Origin: Leisingera sp. NJS204
GTDB lineage: Bacteria > Pseudomonadota > Alphaproteobacteria > Rhodobacterales > Rhodobacteraceae
Direction: 5' to 3'
Length of the DNA: 64,000 nucleotides
Assembly: GCF_004123675.1 (NCBI RefSeq)
Contig: NZ_CP035417.1
Coordinates: forward strand, 3,711,501-3,775,500
Below are positions 8,849-18,694 of this stretch, piece after piece. The translations under genes were made by a program, and so were the position numbers. Position 1 is the stretch's first letter. The number at the start of each line of letters is the position of its first letter. The notes under the pieces are model-generated. The model did no database searches. It was not told where the DNA came from and saw only the letters and a list, made by a program, of their open reading frames with translations.

Positions 8849-11800
8849 GGAGACGCTCCCCTTCCGGATCCACAAAATGCGCGCTGACAACTTCGACCCG
8901 GGTTTCCTTGCCCTCCAGCGGGTTGACCGCGCGGATCACCTCGCCCTTGCGCGCATCACCCCGCTTCAGGAAGCCGATACCGATCGCGCATCCCAGCACC
9001 GGCGAATAGGCGGCAGAGGTTATATAACCCTGATCGGTGGCCGCGCTGACTTCGCCGTCAGCGTTCATCAAATGCGACCCGGCCGGCACCGGATCGGCGG
9101 CATTCACCGGTTTGAAACCGACCAGCTTCAGCGCATCTTCCCGATTCATGCCCTCGCGCTCGCTCAGCGTGTTGCCGATACAGTCCTTCTTCTTGCTGAC
9201 CATCCGTCCCATGCCAAGGTTCAGCGCCGAGGTTGTCCCGTTCAGCTCGTTACCGGCAGCATGACCCTTCTCGATCCGCATGACGCCCAGCGCCTCGGTG
9301 CCATAGGGCACCGCGCCGAACTCCTCGCCCGCTTCCATCAGCTTGCGGATCATCGCATCACCGTAACGGGTCGGAACCGCGATCTCATAGGCCAGCTCGC
9401 CCGAAAACGAGATCCTGAACAGCCGCGCCCGGCAGCCGCCCGCCACGGTGACTTCACCGCAGCCCATAAAGGGAAACGCCTCGTTCGAGAGGTCGAACTC
9501 TGGGTCCACCACCTTTTGCAGCAGCTTGCGGGCATTCGGACCGGCCACCGCGAACTGTGCCCAGGCCTCGGTGGTCGAGATCAGCTGCACATCCATATCC
9601 GGGAACAGGCACTGGCGCGCAAACTCCATGTTGCGGTAAACCAGAACGGCGTTGGCGGTGGTGGTGGTGACCACGAAATGATCCTCGGCAAAGCGCGCCG
9701 CGGTGCCGTCGTCATAGGCAATGCCGTCCTCGCGCAGCATCAGACCGTAACGGACCTTGCCCACCGGCAGTTTGGCAAAGGCATTGGCGTACATCTTGTT
9801 CAGGAACGCCGCCGCATCCGTGCCCTGCACGTCGATCTTGCCCAGCGTGGTCACATCGCAGATGCCGACCGAGTTCCGGGTCTGCAGCACCTCGCGGTCC
9901 ACCGACTGACGCCAATGGGTTTCGCCCGCCTTGGGGAACCACTGGGCGCGCAGCCACTGGCCGACCTCGACAAATTCCGCACCCTGCTCCTCAGCCCATT
10001 TGTGGCTGGGGGTCTTGCGGGTGGGCCGGAATTCCTCGCCGACCGAGCGGCCTGCCATCACGCCAAAGGACACTGGCGTATAGGGCGGGCGGAACATGGT
10101 GGTGCCGACCTCGGGGATCTGCTTGCCCGCCAGTTCGGCCATGATCGCCAGGCCGCCCATGTTGGAGGTTTTGCCCTGATCGGTCGCCATGCCCAGCGTG
10201 GTATAGCGCTTCAGGTGCTCGACCGAACGGAAGTTCTCCTGATGCGCCAGCTTCACGTCTTTGACGGTAACGTCGTTCTGCTGGTCCAGCCAGGCGCGGC
10301 CCTTGCCTTCCTTCACGTACCAGAAGGGGGTCACGTTGACGGGCGCATCCTCGGCCTCGGGCAGATCACCGGCCTTGGCTTCGATCCCCAGTTCCGACAG
10401 CGCGGCCACGGCGCCCTCGGCACCGGCGCGCAGAGCGGCAGCGGTGGAAAAATTGCCGTTTGCAGCACCGGCCACAGACATGTTTTGCGGCAGTGTCCCC
10501 GCGGGGACAAAGGCTGCAATGTCTTCACGCCAGGCCGGGCGGCCGCGCTGGTGGCAGGTCAAATGCACGTTCGGGTTCCAGCCGCCCGAGACCGCCAGCG
10601 CGCCGCAAGGCACGTCGCGGGTGGTTCCATTGGCCAAACGCAGCTGAACCATTTCCAGGCCCAGCCGGCCCTTGGTGTCAATCACCTGCGCACCGGCAAA
10701 CAGCTCGGCGCCGTCAACCTTGGGCGCATCGGCGCGGGTGTCGATCACCGCAGCCACATTCACACCCTTGGCGATCAGGTCAGACACAGTGCGGTGGCCG
10801 TCGTCATTGTTGGTGAAGACCGCAACACTCTGATCCGGCGTCACCGCCCAGCGGTTGGCATAGGCACGCACCGCACCGGCCAGCATCACGCCCGGACGGT
10901 CGTTGTTTTCAAACGCGATGGGACGCTCGGTGGCGCCAGCCGCCAGCATCGCCCGCTTGGAATAGATCCGCCACAGGATCTGCCGCGGCTTGCCTGCTTC
11001 CGGCGCCATCACGTGGTCGGCAGTACGCTCCACCGCGCCATAGATACCGTGGTCGAAGGCCCCGATGATGGTCGTACGCGGCATCACCCGCACATTGTCC
11101 ATCGCGGCCAGTTCTGCCTGCACCTGCGCCACCCAGGCAGCACCGGTCAGATCACCAATGCCAAAGCTTTCGGCATTCAGCCGCCCGCCCAACAGGAAAT
11201 CCTCGTCAGCAATGATCACCTGCGCGCCGGCCCGGCCAGCGGTCAGAGCCGCCATCAGGCCGGTAGGACCGGCGCCGATCACCAGCAGGTCGCAATGCAG
11301 GAAACCCTTATCATAGGCGTCCGGGTCGTCCTCGAAACTGATGCTGCCCAGACCCGCGGCCTTGCGGATGATCGGTTCATAGAGTTTTTCCCAGAACGCC
11401 GCCGGCCACATGAAGGTTTTGTAGTAAAAACCCGCCGTCAGGAAGTTCGAAAACCGGTCGTTGATCGCCATGAAGTCATGCTGCAAGGACGGCCAGCGGT
11501 TCTGCGAGTTTGCTTCCAATCCCTCGTACAGCTCAGCCGTGGTGGCGCGGGTGTTCGGCTCCTGCCGCCCGCCGCTGCGCAGCTCAACCAGCGCGTTGGG
11601 TTCTTCGGAACCCGCAGTCAGCACGCCCCGCGGACGGTGGTATTTGAACGAGCGGCCCATCAGCCGCACGCCGTTTGCCAGCAGGGCCGAGGCCAGCGTG
11701 TCGCCCTCAAACCCTTTGTAGCGTTTACCGTCAAAGGAGAAGGTCAGTGTCTTGCTGCCCTTGATCAGCCCGCCATCCAGGCGGTTGACCTGCACGCCTT

Positions 11801-11867
11801 TGCGGGCGCCGGTGCTGCCGTCGGCCTGAAAGGCCACGCGGTCGGCGTTCATTACTGCATCAGTCAT
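8841..11867 (-). CDS. soxA: Sarcosine oxidase subunit alpha
   Basis: This is a full-length 1008-residue SoxA. An N-terminal ferredoxin-like domain (about 30-110, with the GRSFKYHRPRG motif) is followed by a dinucleotide-binding oxidoreductase domain (GAGPTG at about 198-203) and a C-terminal GcvT-like tetrahydrofolate-binding domain (about 600-990). The complex oxidatively demethylates sarcosine to glycine; with tetrahydrofolate it gives 5,10-methylene-THF plus H2O2, without it formaldehyde. Its ATG overlaps the soxD stop (ATGA), indicating translational coupling. A second ATG five codons in is an alternative start. Confidence 0.97.
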   Translation of the reverse strand: MTDAVMNADRVAFQADGSTGARKGVQVNRLDGGLIKGSKTLTFSFDGKRYKGFEGDTLASALLANGVRLMGRSFKYHRPRGVLTAGSEEPNALVELRSGGRQEPNTRATTAELYEGLEANSQNRWPSLQHDFMAINDRFSNFLTAGFYYKTFMWPAAFWEKLYEPIIRKAAGLGSISFEDDPDAYDKGFLHCDLLVIGAGPTGLMAALTAGRAGAQVIIADEDFLLGGRLNAESFGIGDLTGAAWVAQVQAELAAMDNVRVMPRTTIIGAFDHGIYGAVERTADHVMAPEAGKPRQILWRIYSKRAMLAAGATERPIAFENNDRPGVMLAGAVRAYANRWAVTPDQSVAVFTNNDDGHRTVSDLIAKGVNVAAVIDTRADAPKVDGAELFAGAQVIDTKGRLGLEMVQLRLANGTTRDVPCGALAVSGGWNPNVHLTCHQRGRPAWREDIAAFVPAGTLPQNMSVAGAANGNFSTAAALRAGAEGAVAALSELGIEAKAGDLPEAEDAPVNVTPFWYVKEGKGRAWLDQQNDVTVKDVKLAHQENFRSVEHLKRYTTLGMATDQGKTSNMGGLAIMAELAGKQIPEVGTTMFRPPYTPVSFGVMAGRSVGEEFRPTRKTPSHKWAEEQGAEFVEVGQWLRAQWFPKAGETHWRQSVDREVLQTRNSVGICDVTTLGKIDVQGTDAAAFLNKMYANAFAKLPVGKVRYGLMLREDGIAYDDGTAARFAEDHFVVTTTTANAVLVYRNMEFARQCLFPDMDVQLISTTEAWAQFAVAGPNARKLLQKVVDPEFDLSNEAFPFMGCGEVTVAGGCRARLFRISFSGELAYEIAVPTRYGDAMIRKLMEAGEEFGAVPYGTEALGVMRIEKGHAAGNELNGTTSALNLGMGRMVSKKKDCIGNTLSEREGMNREDALKLVGFKPVNAADPVPAGSHLMNADGEVSAATDQGYITSAAYSPVLGCAIGIGFLKRGDARKGEVIRAVNPLEGKETRVEVVSAHFVDPEGERLRG

Positions 11868-12151
11868 TTGCTGCGCCCCCTTGCCCGGGCCACATCGCGG
11901 GCCAGCTCAACGTTCAGGATTTCATGGGTCACGGTGTTGCGGGTCACCACCAGCCAGGAGCGGTCGCCCTGCTCGTGGAACCACAGCTCGCGGTGTTCGC
12001 CCGCCGGATTGTCGCGCAGGTACAGGTAGTCGTGAAACTGGTCCGCCGCGTCTTCGGCCTGCCAGTCAGGCCGGTCGATCAGGCTGGCGTCGCCCAGATA
12101 GGTGAATTCCTGCGAGTCGCGCGGCCCGAGGATCGGATGGGTAATAATCAT
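11864..12151 (-). CDS. soxD: Sarcosine oxidase subunit delta
   Basis: This 95-residue protein is the small delta subunit of heterotetrameric sarcosine oxidase, a zinc-binding structural subunit in characterised enzymes. Typical motifs include HPILGPRDSQEFTYLGDA near the N-terminus and the DYLYLRDNPAGEHRELW segment. It lies between soxB (15-bp gap) and soxA (4-bp overlap), the standard gene order. Confidence 0.95.
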   Translation of the reverse strand: MIITHPILGPRDSQEFTYLGDASLIDRPDWQAEDAADQFHDYLYLRDNPAGEHRELWFHEQGDRSWLVVTRNTVTHEILNVELARDVARARGRSK

Positions 12152-12166
12152 CGTCTGGTCCTTTCC

Positions 12167-13417
12167 TCAGTGCAGGTTCGGCTGGGCGCCCTGGCCCTTT
12201 TCATCAATCATGCAGCCGCGGCGGAACCGGTCGAGCCGGTATTCCGCGGCTACCTTGTGCGGCGTGTCCGTCGCCAGCAGATGCGCATAGCACCAGCCCG
12301 AAGCCGGGGTCGCCTTGAACCCGCCGTAGCACCAGCCGCCGTTGAAATAGAGCCCGTCCACATGGGTCTTATCGATGTAGGGAGAGCCGTCCATCGACAT
12401 ATCCATGATGCCGCCCCAGCTGCGCAGCATCCGCACCCGGCCTAAGCTGGGGATCAGCGCCATGCCGCCTTCCATCACGTCCTCGACAACCGGCAGGTTG
12501 CCGCGCTGCGCATAGGAATTGTACATGTCCAGATCGCCGCCAAAGACCAAACCGCCCTTGTCGGACTGGCTGCAGTAAAAATGACCGGCACCAAAGGTGA
12601 TCACCCCGTCCAGAACCGGCTTCAGCCCTTCGGACACGAACGCCTGCAGCACGTGGCTTTCGATCGGCAGGCGCATGCCCGCCTTCTCCATCACCCGGCT
12701 CGACGATCCGGCGACGCAGCTTGCCACCTTGTTGGCGCCGATGAAGCCCTTGGTGGTTTCCACACCCAGGCATTTGCCGTTCTCGATCTTGAAACCGGTG
12801 ACTTCGCAGTTCTGGATTATGTCCACGCCGCGCAGGTCCGCCCCGCGGGCATAGCCCCAGGCCACCGCATCGTGGCGCACGGTGCCGCCGCGGCGGTGCA
12901 GCAAACCGCCCTTGATCGGGAAACGCGCGTTGTTGAAGTTCAGGAACGGATACATGGCGCGGACGCCGTCAACATCCAGCAGCTCCGCGTCGGATCCGTT
13001 CAGGATCATTGCATTGCCCCGCCGCCGCGCCGCATCGCGCTGCGCGTCCGAGTGTACAAGGTTCAGAATGCCGCGCTGGCTGACCATGGCGTTGTAGTTG
13101 AAGTCCTGCTCCAGCCCTTCCCACAGCTTCAGCGAAAGCTCGTAAAACGGCTCATTGCCGTCCAGCAGGTAGTTGGAGCGGATGATGGTGGTGTTGCGGC
13201 CCACATTGCCGCCGCCGATCCAGCCCTTCTCAATCACCGCGACATTGGTCAGCCCATGATTTTTAGCCAGGTAATAGGCCGTCGCCAGCCCGTGGCCGCC
13301 GCCGCCGATGATCACCACATCGTAGCTTTTCTTGGGTTCCGGATCGCGCCAGGTCGGGCGCCATCCCTTGTGGCCCGTCAGGGCCTCCTTGATTACTTTC
13401 AGGCCGGAGTACCGCAT
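12167..13417 (-). CDS. soxB: Sarcosine oxidase subunit beta
   Basis: Starting at ATG 13417 (MRYSGLKVIKEAL), preceded by GAGGAC, the protein is 416 residues, as expected for SoxB; an upstream start at 13465 would add 16 unconserved residues. It is a DAO-family flavoprotein with an N-terminal FAD motif VVIIGGGGHGLATAYYL (about 34-50). The beta subunit carries the sarcosine-oxidising FAD and covalent FMN in characterised enzymes. It is first in the operon, with the promoter expected in the 273-bp gap upstream. Confidence 0.96.
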   Translation of the reverse strand: MRYSGLKVIKEALTGHKGWRPTWRDPEPKKSYDVVIIGGGGHGLATAYYLAKNHGLTNVAVIEKGWIGGGNVGRNTTIIRSNYLLDGNEPFYELSLKLWEGLEQDFNYNAMVSQRGILNLVHSDAQRDAARRRGNAMILNGSDAELLDVDGVRAMYPFLNFNNARFPIKGGLLHRRGGTVRHDAVAWGYARGADLRGVDIIQNCEVTGFKIENGKCLGVETTKGFIGANKVASCVAGSSSRVMEKAGMRLPIESHVLQAFVSEGLKPVLDGVITFGAGHFYCSQSDKGGLVFGGDLDMYNSYAQRGNLPVVEDVMEGGMALIPSLGRVRMLRSWGGIMDMSMDGSPYIDKTHVDGLYFNGGWCYGGFKATPASGWCYAHLLATDTPHKVAAEYRLDRFRRGCMIDEKGQGAQPNLH

Positions 13418-13492
13418 GATGTCCTCATCAACTGTCCCCGACAGATTTGTTGAGAAATGCGGCAATTCACAGTGTGATTTCGGACATCAGCG

Positions 13493-13512
13493 GCGCCATA
13501 TGCGTCAGAAAC
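13493..13512. promoter_or_regulatory. 20-bp direct repeat, copy 1 (possible operator)
   Basis: The segment GCGCCATATGCGTCAGAAAC matches the copy at 13668-13687 at 19 of 20 positions. It lies about 75 bp upstream of the soxB start. A role as regulator-binding site for the sox operon is inferred only from repetition and position. Confidence 0.35.
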
Positions 13513-13667
13513 AGGATATCACCAATGCGGCCGCAGCATTCTCCTCGCACTGCGAAATGCACAGGAACTTACTTAACCAATTGTATTTAAAATATATACT
13601 TGAAACAAAGTGGAACGGCGTCACGATTTCAGAATACGCGCGGTTTGCGTCACCCACCCCGGTATCC

Positions 13668-13687
13668 GCGCCAAATGCGTCAGAAAC
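13668..13687. promoter_or_regulatory. 20-bp direct repeat, copy 2 (possible operator)
   Basis: The segment GCGCCAAATGCGTCAGAAAC lies 175 bp from copy 1 and just beyond the hpaR stop codon. Confidence 0.3.
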
Positions 13688-13690
13688 GAC

Positions 13691-14131
13691 TCACTCAGAC
13701 AGGTCGATCTCATCCAGCTCGTTCAATAGGTCCAACAGCGCCTCATAGCGGTCCTCACCCATCTTCTGACGGGTCCGGTTCATCAGCGCGAGGCTCGCCT
13801 CAATGTTGCCGGCGATGACCTTCTCCCCCTCCGGTGCGATCTGCACCACCTGGCGGCGGCGGTCTTCCTTGTCCCGCTCCCGGGTAATCAGCTGCTTTTC
13901 CTCAAGTTTCTGCAAGATCCGCGTCAGGCTTGGCAGCAGCAGGCAGGCCAGCTCGGCGATCTGGGTCGGATCAATCGGCCCGCTCTCCTGCACCACCCGC
14001 AGGACACGCCATTGCTGTTCGGTCAGACCGGCTCCGCTCAGCAGCGCGCGGATCGGTCCCATCACACGCTCCCGCGCCCTGAGAAGGGCAATCGGCAGCG
14101 AACGGTCGGTGGAGGGCATCATCCTGGTCAT
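13691..14131 (-). CDS. hpaR: MarR-family regulator of homoprotocatechuate degradation
   Basis: This 146-residue MarR protein has a winged helix-turn-helix with LTEQQWRVLRVVQESG and the wing motif REKDKEDRR-like (RERDKEDRRRQ). It matches the HpaR/HpcR group, repressors of the 4-hydroxyphenylacetate/homoprotocatechuate operon. It is divergent from hpaF across a 114-bp gap that contains a candidate operator at 14207-14226. It lies in the same direction as, and upstream of, the sox operon. Confidence 0.88.
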   Translation of the reverse strand: MTRMMPSTDRSLPIALLRARERVMGPIRALLSGAGLTEQQWRVLRVVQESGPIDPTQIAELACLLLPSLTRILQKLEEKQLITRERDKEDRRRQVVQIAPEGEKVIAGNIEASLALMNRTRQKMGEDRYEALLDLLNELDEIDLSE

Positions 14132-14206
14132 GCCCGATTATCACCCCGCTTCCGGCTAAACGCAATTGCCGCTTGGGTTTCTTCTGCTTGACTCACAGCA
14201 GTGCAT

Positions 14207-14226
14207 TTGCTACACATGTTAAGTAA
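14207..14226. promoter_or_regulatory. Imperfect palindrome, candidate HpaR operator
   Basis: The two arms TTGCTACACATG and TTACTTAACATG (read inward on opposite strands) match at 9 of 12 positions around a CATG centre. It lies between hpaR and hpaF, about 20 bp upstream of the hpaF start, as expected for a MarR-type operator. Not experimentally based. Confidence 0.4.
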
Positions 14227-14245
14227 TTCAGAAAAGGTAGCTGAC

Positions 14246-14637
14246 ATGCCGCACATCACGCTGGACTACTCGGCCAACATGGAGGCGCGCAGTGATATCG
14301 CCGCCCTGTGCACCCACCTGCGGCAGGCTGCAGCGGCCACCGGCGTGTTCCCTCTGGCGGGCCTCCGGGTCCGGGCTTTTGCGGCCAATCATGTCTCAAT
14401 CGCCGACGGCGATCCGCAGCATGGATATATCGACATCTCCATCCGGCTGCGGGCCGGCCGCGATCTGGAAACCCGCAAACGCGCCGCCCAGACGGTATTT
14501 GACGCGGCCCGCACCTTCCTCGAACCAGCAATGCAGCAGCATTCCATCGCGCTGTCGCTGGAGATGCGCAACATCGACCCTGAGCTTTCCCCGAAATGCG
14601 GCACCATCCGCGACCACATGCAAAAGGCGGACCAGTG

Positions 14638-14638
<1 letters not shown>
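14246..14638 (+). CDS. hpaF: 5-carboxymethyl-2-hydroxymuconate isomerase
   Basis: With ATG 14246 after AAAAGG the protein is 130 residues, as usual for the CHMI family, and begins with the catalytic Pro (MPHITLDYS) of this tautomerase superfamily member. HpaF isomerises 5-carboxymethyl-2-hydroxymuconate to 5-oxopent-3-ene-1,2,5-tricarboxylate. It is first in the hpa operon; its stop overlaps the hpaE start (TGATG). The longer frame back to 14201 lacks the Pro-1 arrangement. Confidence 0.92.
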
Positions 14639-16149
<1,511 letters not shown>

Positions 16150-16240
16150 CCCGTGCTTCTTTCTGGTCTCAAATACCCCGGGGAGCGCGAGGGGCCGGCC
16201 CCTCGCTCCCGCCCGCTACTGCAAGTGAAAGGTTCAAAAC
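16150..16240 (+). repeat. Family-1 dispersed intergenic element, copy A, with strong hairpin
   Basis: The stretch from 16155 reads GCTTCTTTCTGG, then a short spacer and AAATACCCCGGGG, followed by a near-perfect palindrome (GGGAGCG..GAGGGGCC paired with GGCCCCTCGCTCCC, about 16181-16210) and GCCCGC. Similar sequence recurs at 44267, 48401 (reversed), 56206 and 60474. Here it lies inside the hpa operon between hpaE and hpaD, so it may affect mRNA stability or relative expression. Confidence 0.7.
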
Positions 16241-17221
16241 ATGCCCGTCCCCGCCCCGAACCTCTATCCGCCCTTCAACATCGTGCGGCTGTCCCATGTG
16301 GAATATGCCGTCACCGGCCTCGCCGCCTCCCGCGCCTTCTATGTGGACACGCTCGGCCTGCAGGTAACGCATGAGGACGACAGCCGCATCTACTTGCGTG
16401 CGATGGAGGAACGCGGCCACCACTGCATCGTGCTGGTCAAGGCAGACGCGGCCTCCGTGGGCGTTTTGGGCTTCAAGCTCTATGACGAACCGGACCTGGA
16501 TAAAGCAGCCGAATTCTTCGCCTCCAAGGACCTGCCGGTTGAGTGGGTGGACCGCCCCCATATGGGCCGCACTTTGCGTACCCGCGATCCTTGGGGCATC
16601 CCGCTGGAGTTCTATGTCAAAATGGATCGCCTGGAGCCGATCCATCAGCAATACAGGCTCTACAACGGGGTAAAACCGCTCCGCATCGACCATTTCAACA
16701 TGTTCTCAGCGGATGTGGATGCCTCCGTCGCCTTCTATAACGAGATGGGTTTCCGCGTGACTGAGTTCACCGAGGATGACGACAGCGGCAAGATCTGGGC
16801 CGCCTGGATGCACCGCAAGGGCGGCGTGCATGACGTCGCCTTCACCAATGGCCTTGGCCCCCGTCTGCACCACACCGCCTTCTGGGTACCGAACCCCTTG
16901 AATATCATCGACCTGCTCGACCTGATGTCGACCACCGGCTATGTGGAAAACATTGAGCGCGGCCCCGGCCGCCACGGCATCTCCAACGCCTTCTTCCTTT
17001 ATGTGCGCGACCCCGACGGCCACCGGATCGAGATCTACTGCTCCGATTACCAGACCGTCGATCCGGACCTGGAGCCGATCAAATGGTCGCTCACCGATCC
17101 CCAGCGCCAGACCCTCTGGGGCGCCCCGGCGCCGCGCAGCTGGTTTGAGGAAGGCTCCGTCTTCGAAGGCACCACCCCGAAACCCAGCGCCTTGAATGCC
17201 CAGCCGATTATTGCACCCTGA
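16241..17221 (+). CDS. hpaD: 3,4-dihydroxyphenylacetate 2,3-dioxygenase (VOC type)
   Basis: This 326-residue extradiol dioxygenase has two vicinal-oxygen-chelate domain pairs. The likely metal ligands are His about 151 (RIDHFNMF), His about 211 (LHHTAFW) and Glu about 264 (HRIEIYCSDY). It resembles the Fe/Mn homoprotocatechuate 2,3-dioxygenases of actinobacteria rather than the LigB-type HpaD of E. coli. It opens the ring of homoprotocatechuate to 5-carboxymethyl-2-hydroxymuconate semialdehyde. The start follows GAAAGG. The next gene begins 60 bp downstream. Confidence 0.93.
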   Translation: MPVPAPNLYPPFNIVRLSHVEYAVTGLAASRAFYVDTLGLQVTHEDDSRIYLRAMEERGHHCIVLVKADAASVGVLGFKLYDEPDLDKAAEFFASKDLPVEWVDRPHMGRTLRTRDPWGIPLEFYVKMDRLEPIHQQYRLYNGVKPLRIDHFNMFSADVDASVAFYNEMGFRVTEFTEDDDSGKIWAAWMHRKGGVHDVAFTNGLGPRLHHTAFWVPNPLNIIDLLDLMSTTGYVENIERGPGRHGISNAFFLYVRDPDGHRIEIYCSDYQTVDPDLEPIKWSLTDPQRQTLWGAPAPRSWFEEGSVFEGTTPKPSALNAQPIIAP

Positions 17222-17281
17222 TGAAAAGGATCGCGCCCGGCCCCTAGCCGGGCACACTCCCATAAGAACAAGGTAAGAAAA

Positions 17282-18694
17282 ATGAAATGGGATGAATTCT
17301 CCGAATGGGGCCGCCGGGTCGCGGATTGGACGCAGGATTACCACCTCACTGTCGGCGACCGCCCGGTGCGGGCCCGAACCGAGCCCGGCCAAGTGCTGAA
17401 CGCCCTGCCCCAAACCCCGCCTGAGGGTGGCGAGGGGATGGAGATGATCTTCCGCGATTTCGAGGATATCGTGATGCCCGGCATCACCCACTGGCAGCAC
17501 CCCCGCTTCTTTGCCTATTTCACCTCCAACGCCGCCGCGCCTTCGGTACTGGCGGAATTCCTCGCCTCCGCCATCGCGCCCCAATGCATGCTGTGGCAGA
17601 CCTCTCCGGCAGCGACCGAAATGGAAACCCGGATGATGGACTGGCTGCGCCAAGCGCTGGACCTGCCGGACCAGTTCAGGGGCGTCATTCAGGACTCCGC
17701 CTCTTCCGCCACTCTTGCCGCCGTCCTGACCATGCGGGAAAAAGCGCTGAACTGGCAGGGCAACAGCCAGGGCCTGTTCGGTCAGAAAGCGCTGCGCATC
17801 TACTGCTCGTCGGAGGTCCACACCTCCATCGACCGCGCCATCTGGGTCGCCGGCATAGGCCAGCAGAACCTGATCCGCATCCCCATCAAGGGCGACTGGC
17901 GCGGCATGGACCCGGACGCGCTGGAGGCCGCCATCCAATCCGACCTCGCCGCAGGACACCAGCCCGCCGGCGTCATCCTCTGCGTTGGCGGCACCGGCGT
18001 TGGTGCCACTGACCCTGTCGACAAGGTGCTGAATGTAGCCCAAAAATACAGCCTCTACACCCATGTCGACGCCGCCTGGGCCGGCTCCGCCATGATCTGC
18101 CCCGAATACCGCCACTACTGGCCGGGGGTGGAGCGCGCCGACAGTATCGTCTTCAACCCGCATAAATGGCTGGGGGTGCAATTCGACTGCTCCGCCCATT
18201 TCCTGAAGAACCCGGATGACCTGGTGCAAACCCTGGCGATCAGCCCGGAATACCTCAAGACTCACGGCCATGACGGCATCATCAACTATTCCGAATGGTC
18301 GGTGCCGCTGGGCCGCCGCTTCCGCGCTCTCAAGATCTGGTTCCTGATCCGCACCTACGGGCTTGAGGGCCTGCGCCAGCGCCTGCGCAACCACATCACC
18401 TGGTCCAACCAGTTGCACAAAAAACTCAAGTTAGAGCCGGATTTTCAGATCACCACCCCGCCAATGTGGTCGCTCTGGTCCTTCCGCTATTCGCCTGAAG
18501 GCGCAGCAGACCTCGACGAACTGAACCTCGCATTGGTCAATGCCATCAACGACGACGGCCGCATCTACCTGACCCAGACCCGCCTCGACGGTCAGCTGGT
18601 GATCCGCTTCCAGGCGGGCCAGTTTGAAACCACCGAAGCAGACGTGATGATGGTCTTCGATGTTATCACCGAAATCGCGAGGAGCCTGCAGTGA
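17282..18694 (+). CDS. PLP-dependent aromatic-L-amino-acid decarboxylase
   Basis: This 470-residue group II decarboxylase has the PLP Lys in FNPHKWLG (about 295), the Asp in THVDAAWAG (about 263) and the PLP-stacking His in SSEVHTS (about 180). It matches aromatic amino acid (tyrosine, DOPA, tryptophan or phenylalanine) decarboxylases in length. It is embedded in the hpa operon, and hpaG starts on its stop codon. Substrate cannot be read from sequence. The context suggests tyrosine or DOPA giving tyramine or dopamine, whose oxidation products enter the pathway; the required amine oxidase and hydroxylase are not nearby. Confidence 0.88.
   Translation: MKWDEFSEWGRRVADWTQDYHLTVGDRPVRARTEPGQVLNALPQTPPEGGEGMEMIFRDFEDIVMPGITHWQHPRFFAYFTSNAAAPSVLAEFLASAIAPQCMLWQTSPAATEMETRMMDWLRQALDLPDQFRGVIQDSASSATLAAVLTMREKALNWQGNSQGLFGQKALRIYCSSEVHTSIDRAIWVAGIGQQNLIRIPIKGDWRGMDPDALEAAIQSDLAAGHQPAGVILCVGGTGVGATDPVDKVLNVAQKYSLYTHVDAAWAGSAMICPEYRHYWPGVERADSIVFNPHKWLGVQFDCSAHFLKNPDDLVQTLAISPEYLKTHGHDGIINYSEWSVPLGRRFRALKIWFLIRTYGLEGLRQRLRNHITWSNQLHKKLKLEPDFQITTPPMWSLWSFRYSPEGAADLDELNLALVNAINDDGRIYLTQTRLDGQLVIRFQAGQFETTEADVMMVFDVITEIARSLQ

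Larger units (their letters stand above)
13418..13690. other. Sox operon promoter region between soxB and hpaR
   Basis: This 273-bp gap contains an AT-rich core (about 13566-13605) likely to hold the leftward soxB promoter. It has two copies of a 20-bp direct repeat (13493 and 13668), further TGCGTCA-like words near 13645, and the 9-mer TTACTTAAC at 13569-13577, which recurs inverted upstream of hpaF. Confidence 0.5.

Noticed and set aside
8877-12029. 1050-codon plus-strand frame opposite soxA/soxD
   Set aside because: Composition is His/Arg/Gly-rich without domains, and the minus strand encodes clear sarcosine oxidase subunits with overlapping starts and ribosome sites.
16706-18418. 570-codon minus-strand frame opposite hpaD and the decarboxylase
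   Set aside because: An antisense shadow of two well-supported genes; no motif, no ribosome site.
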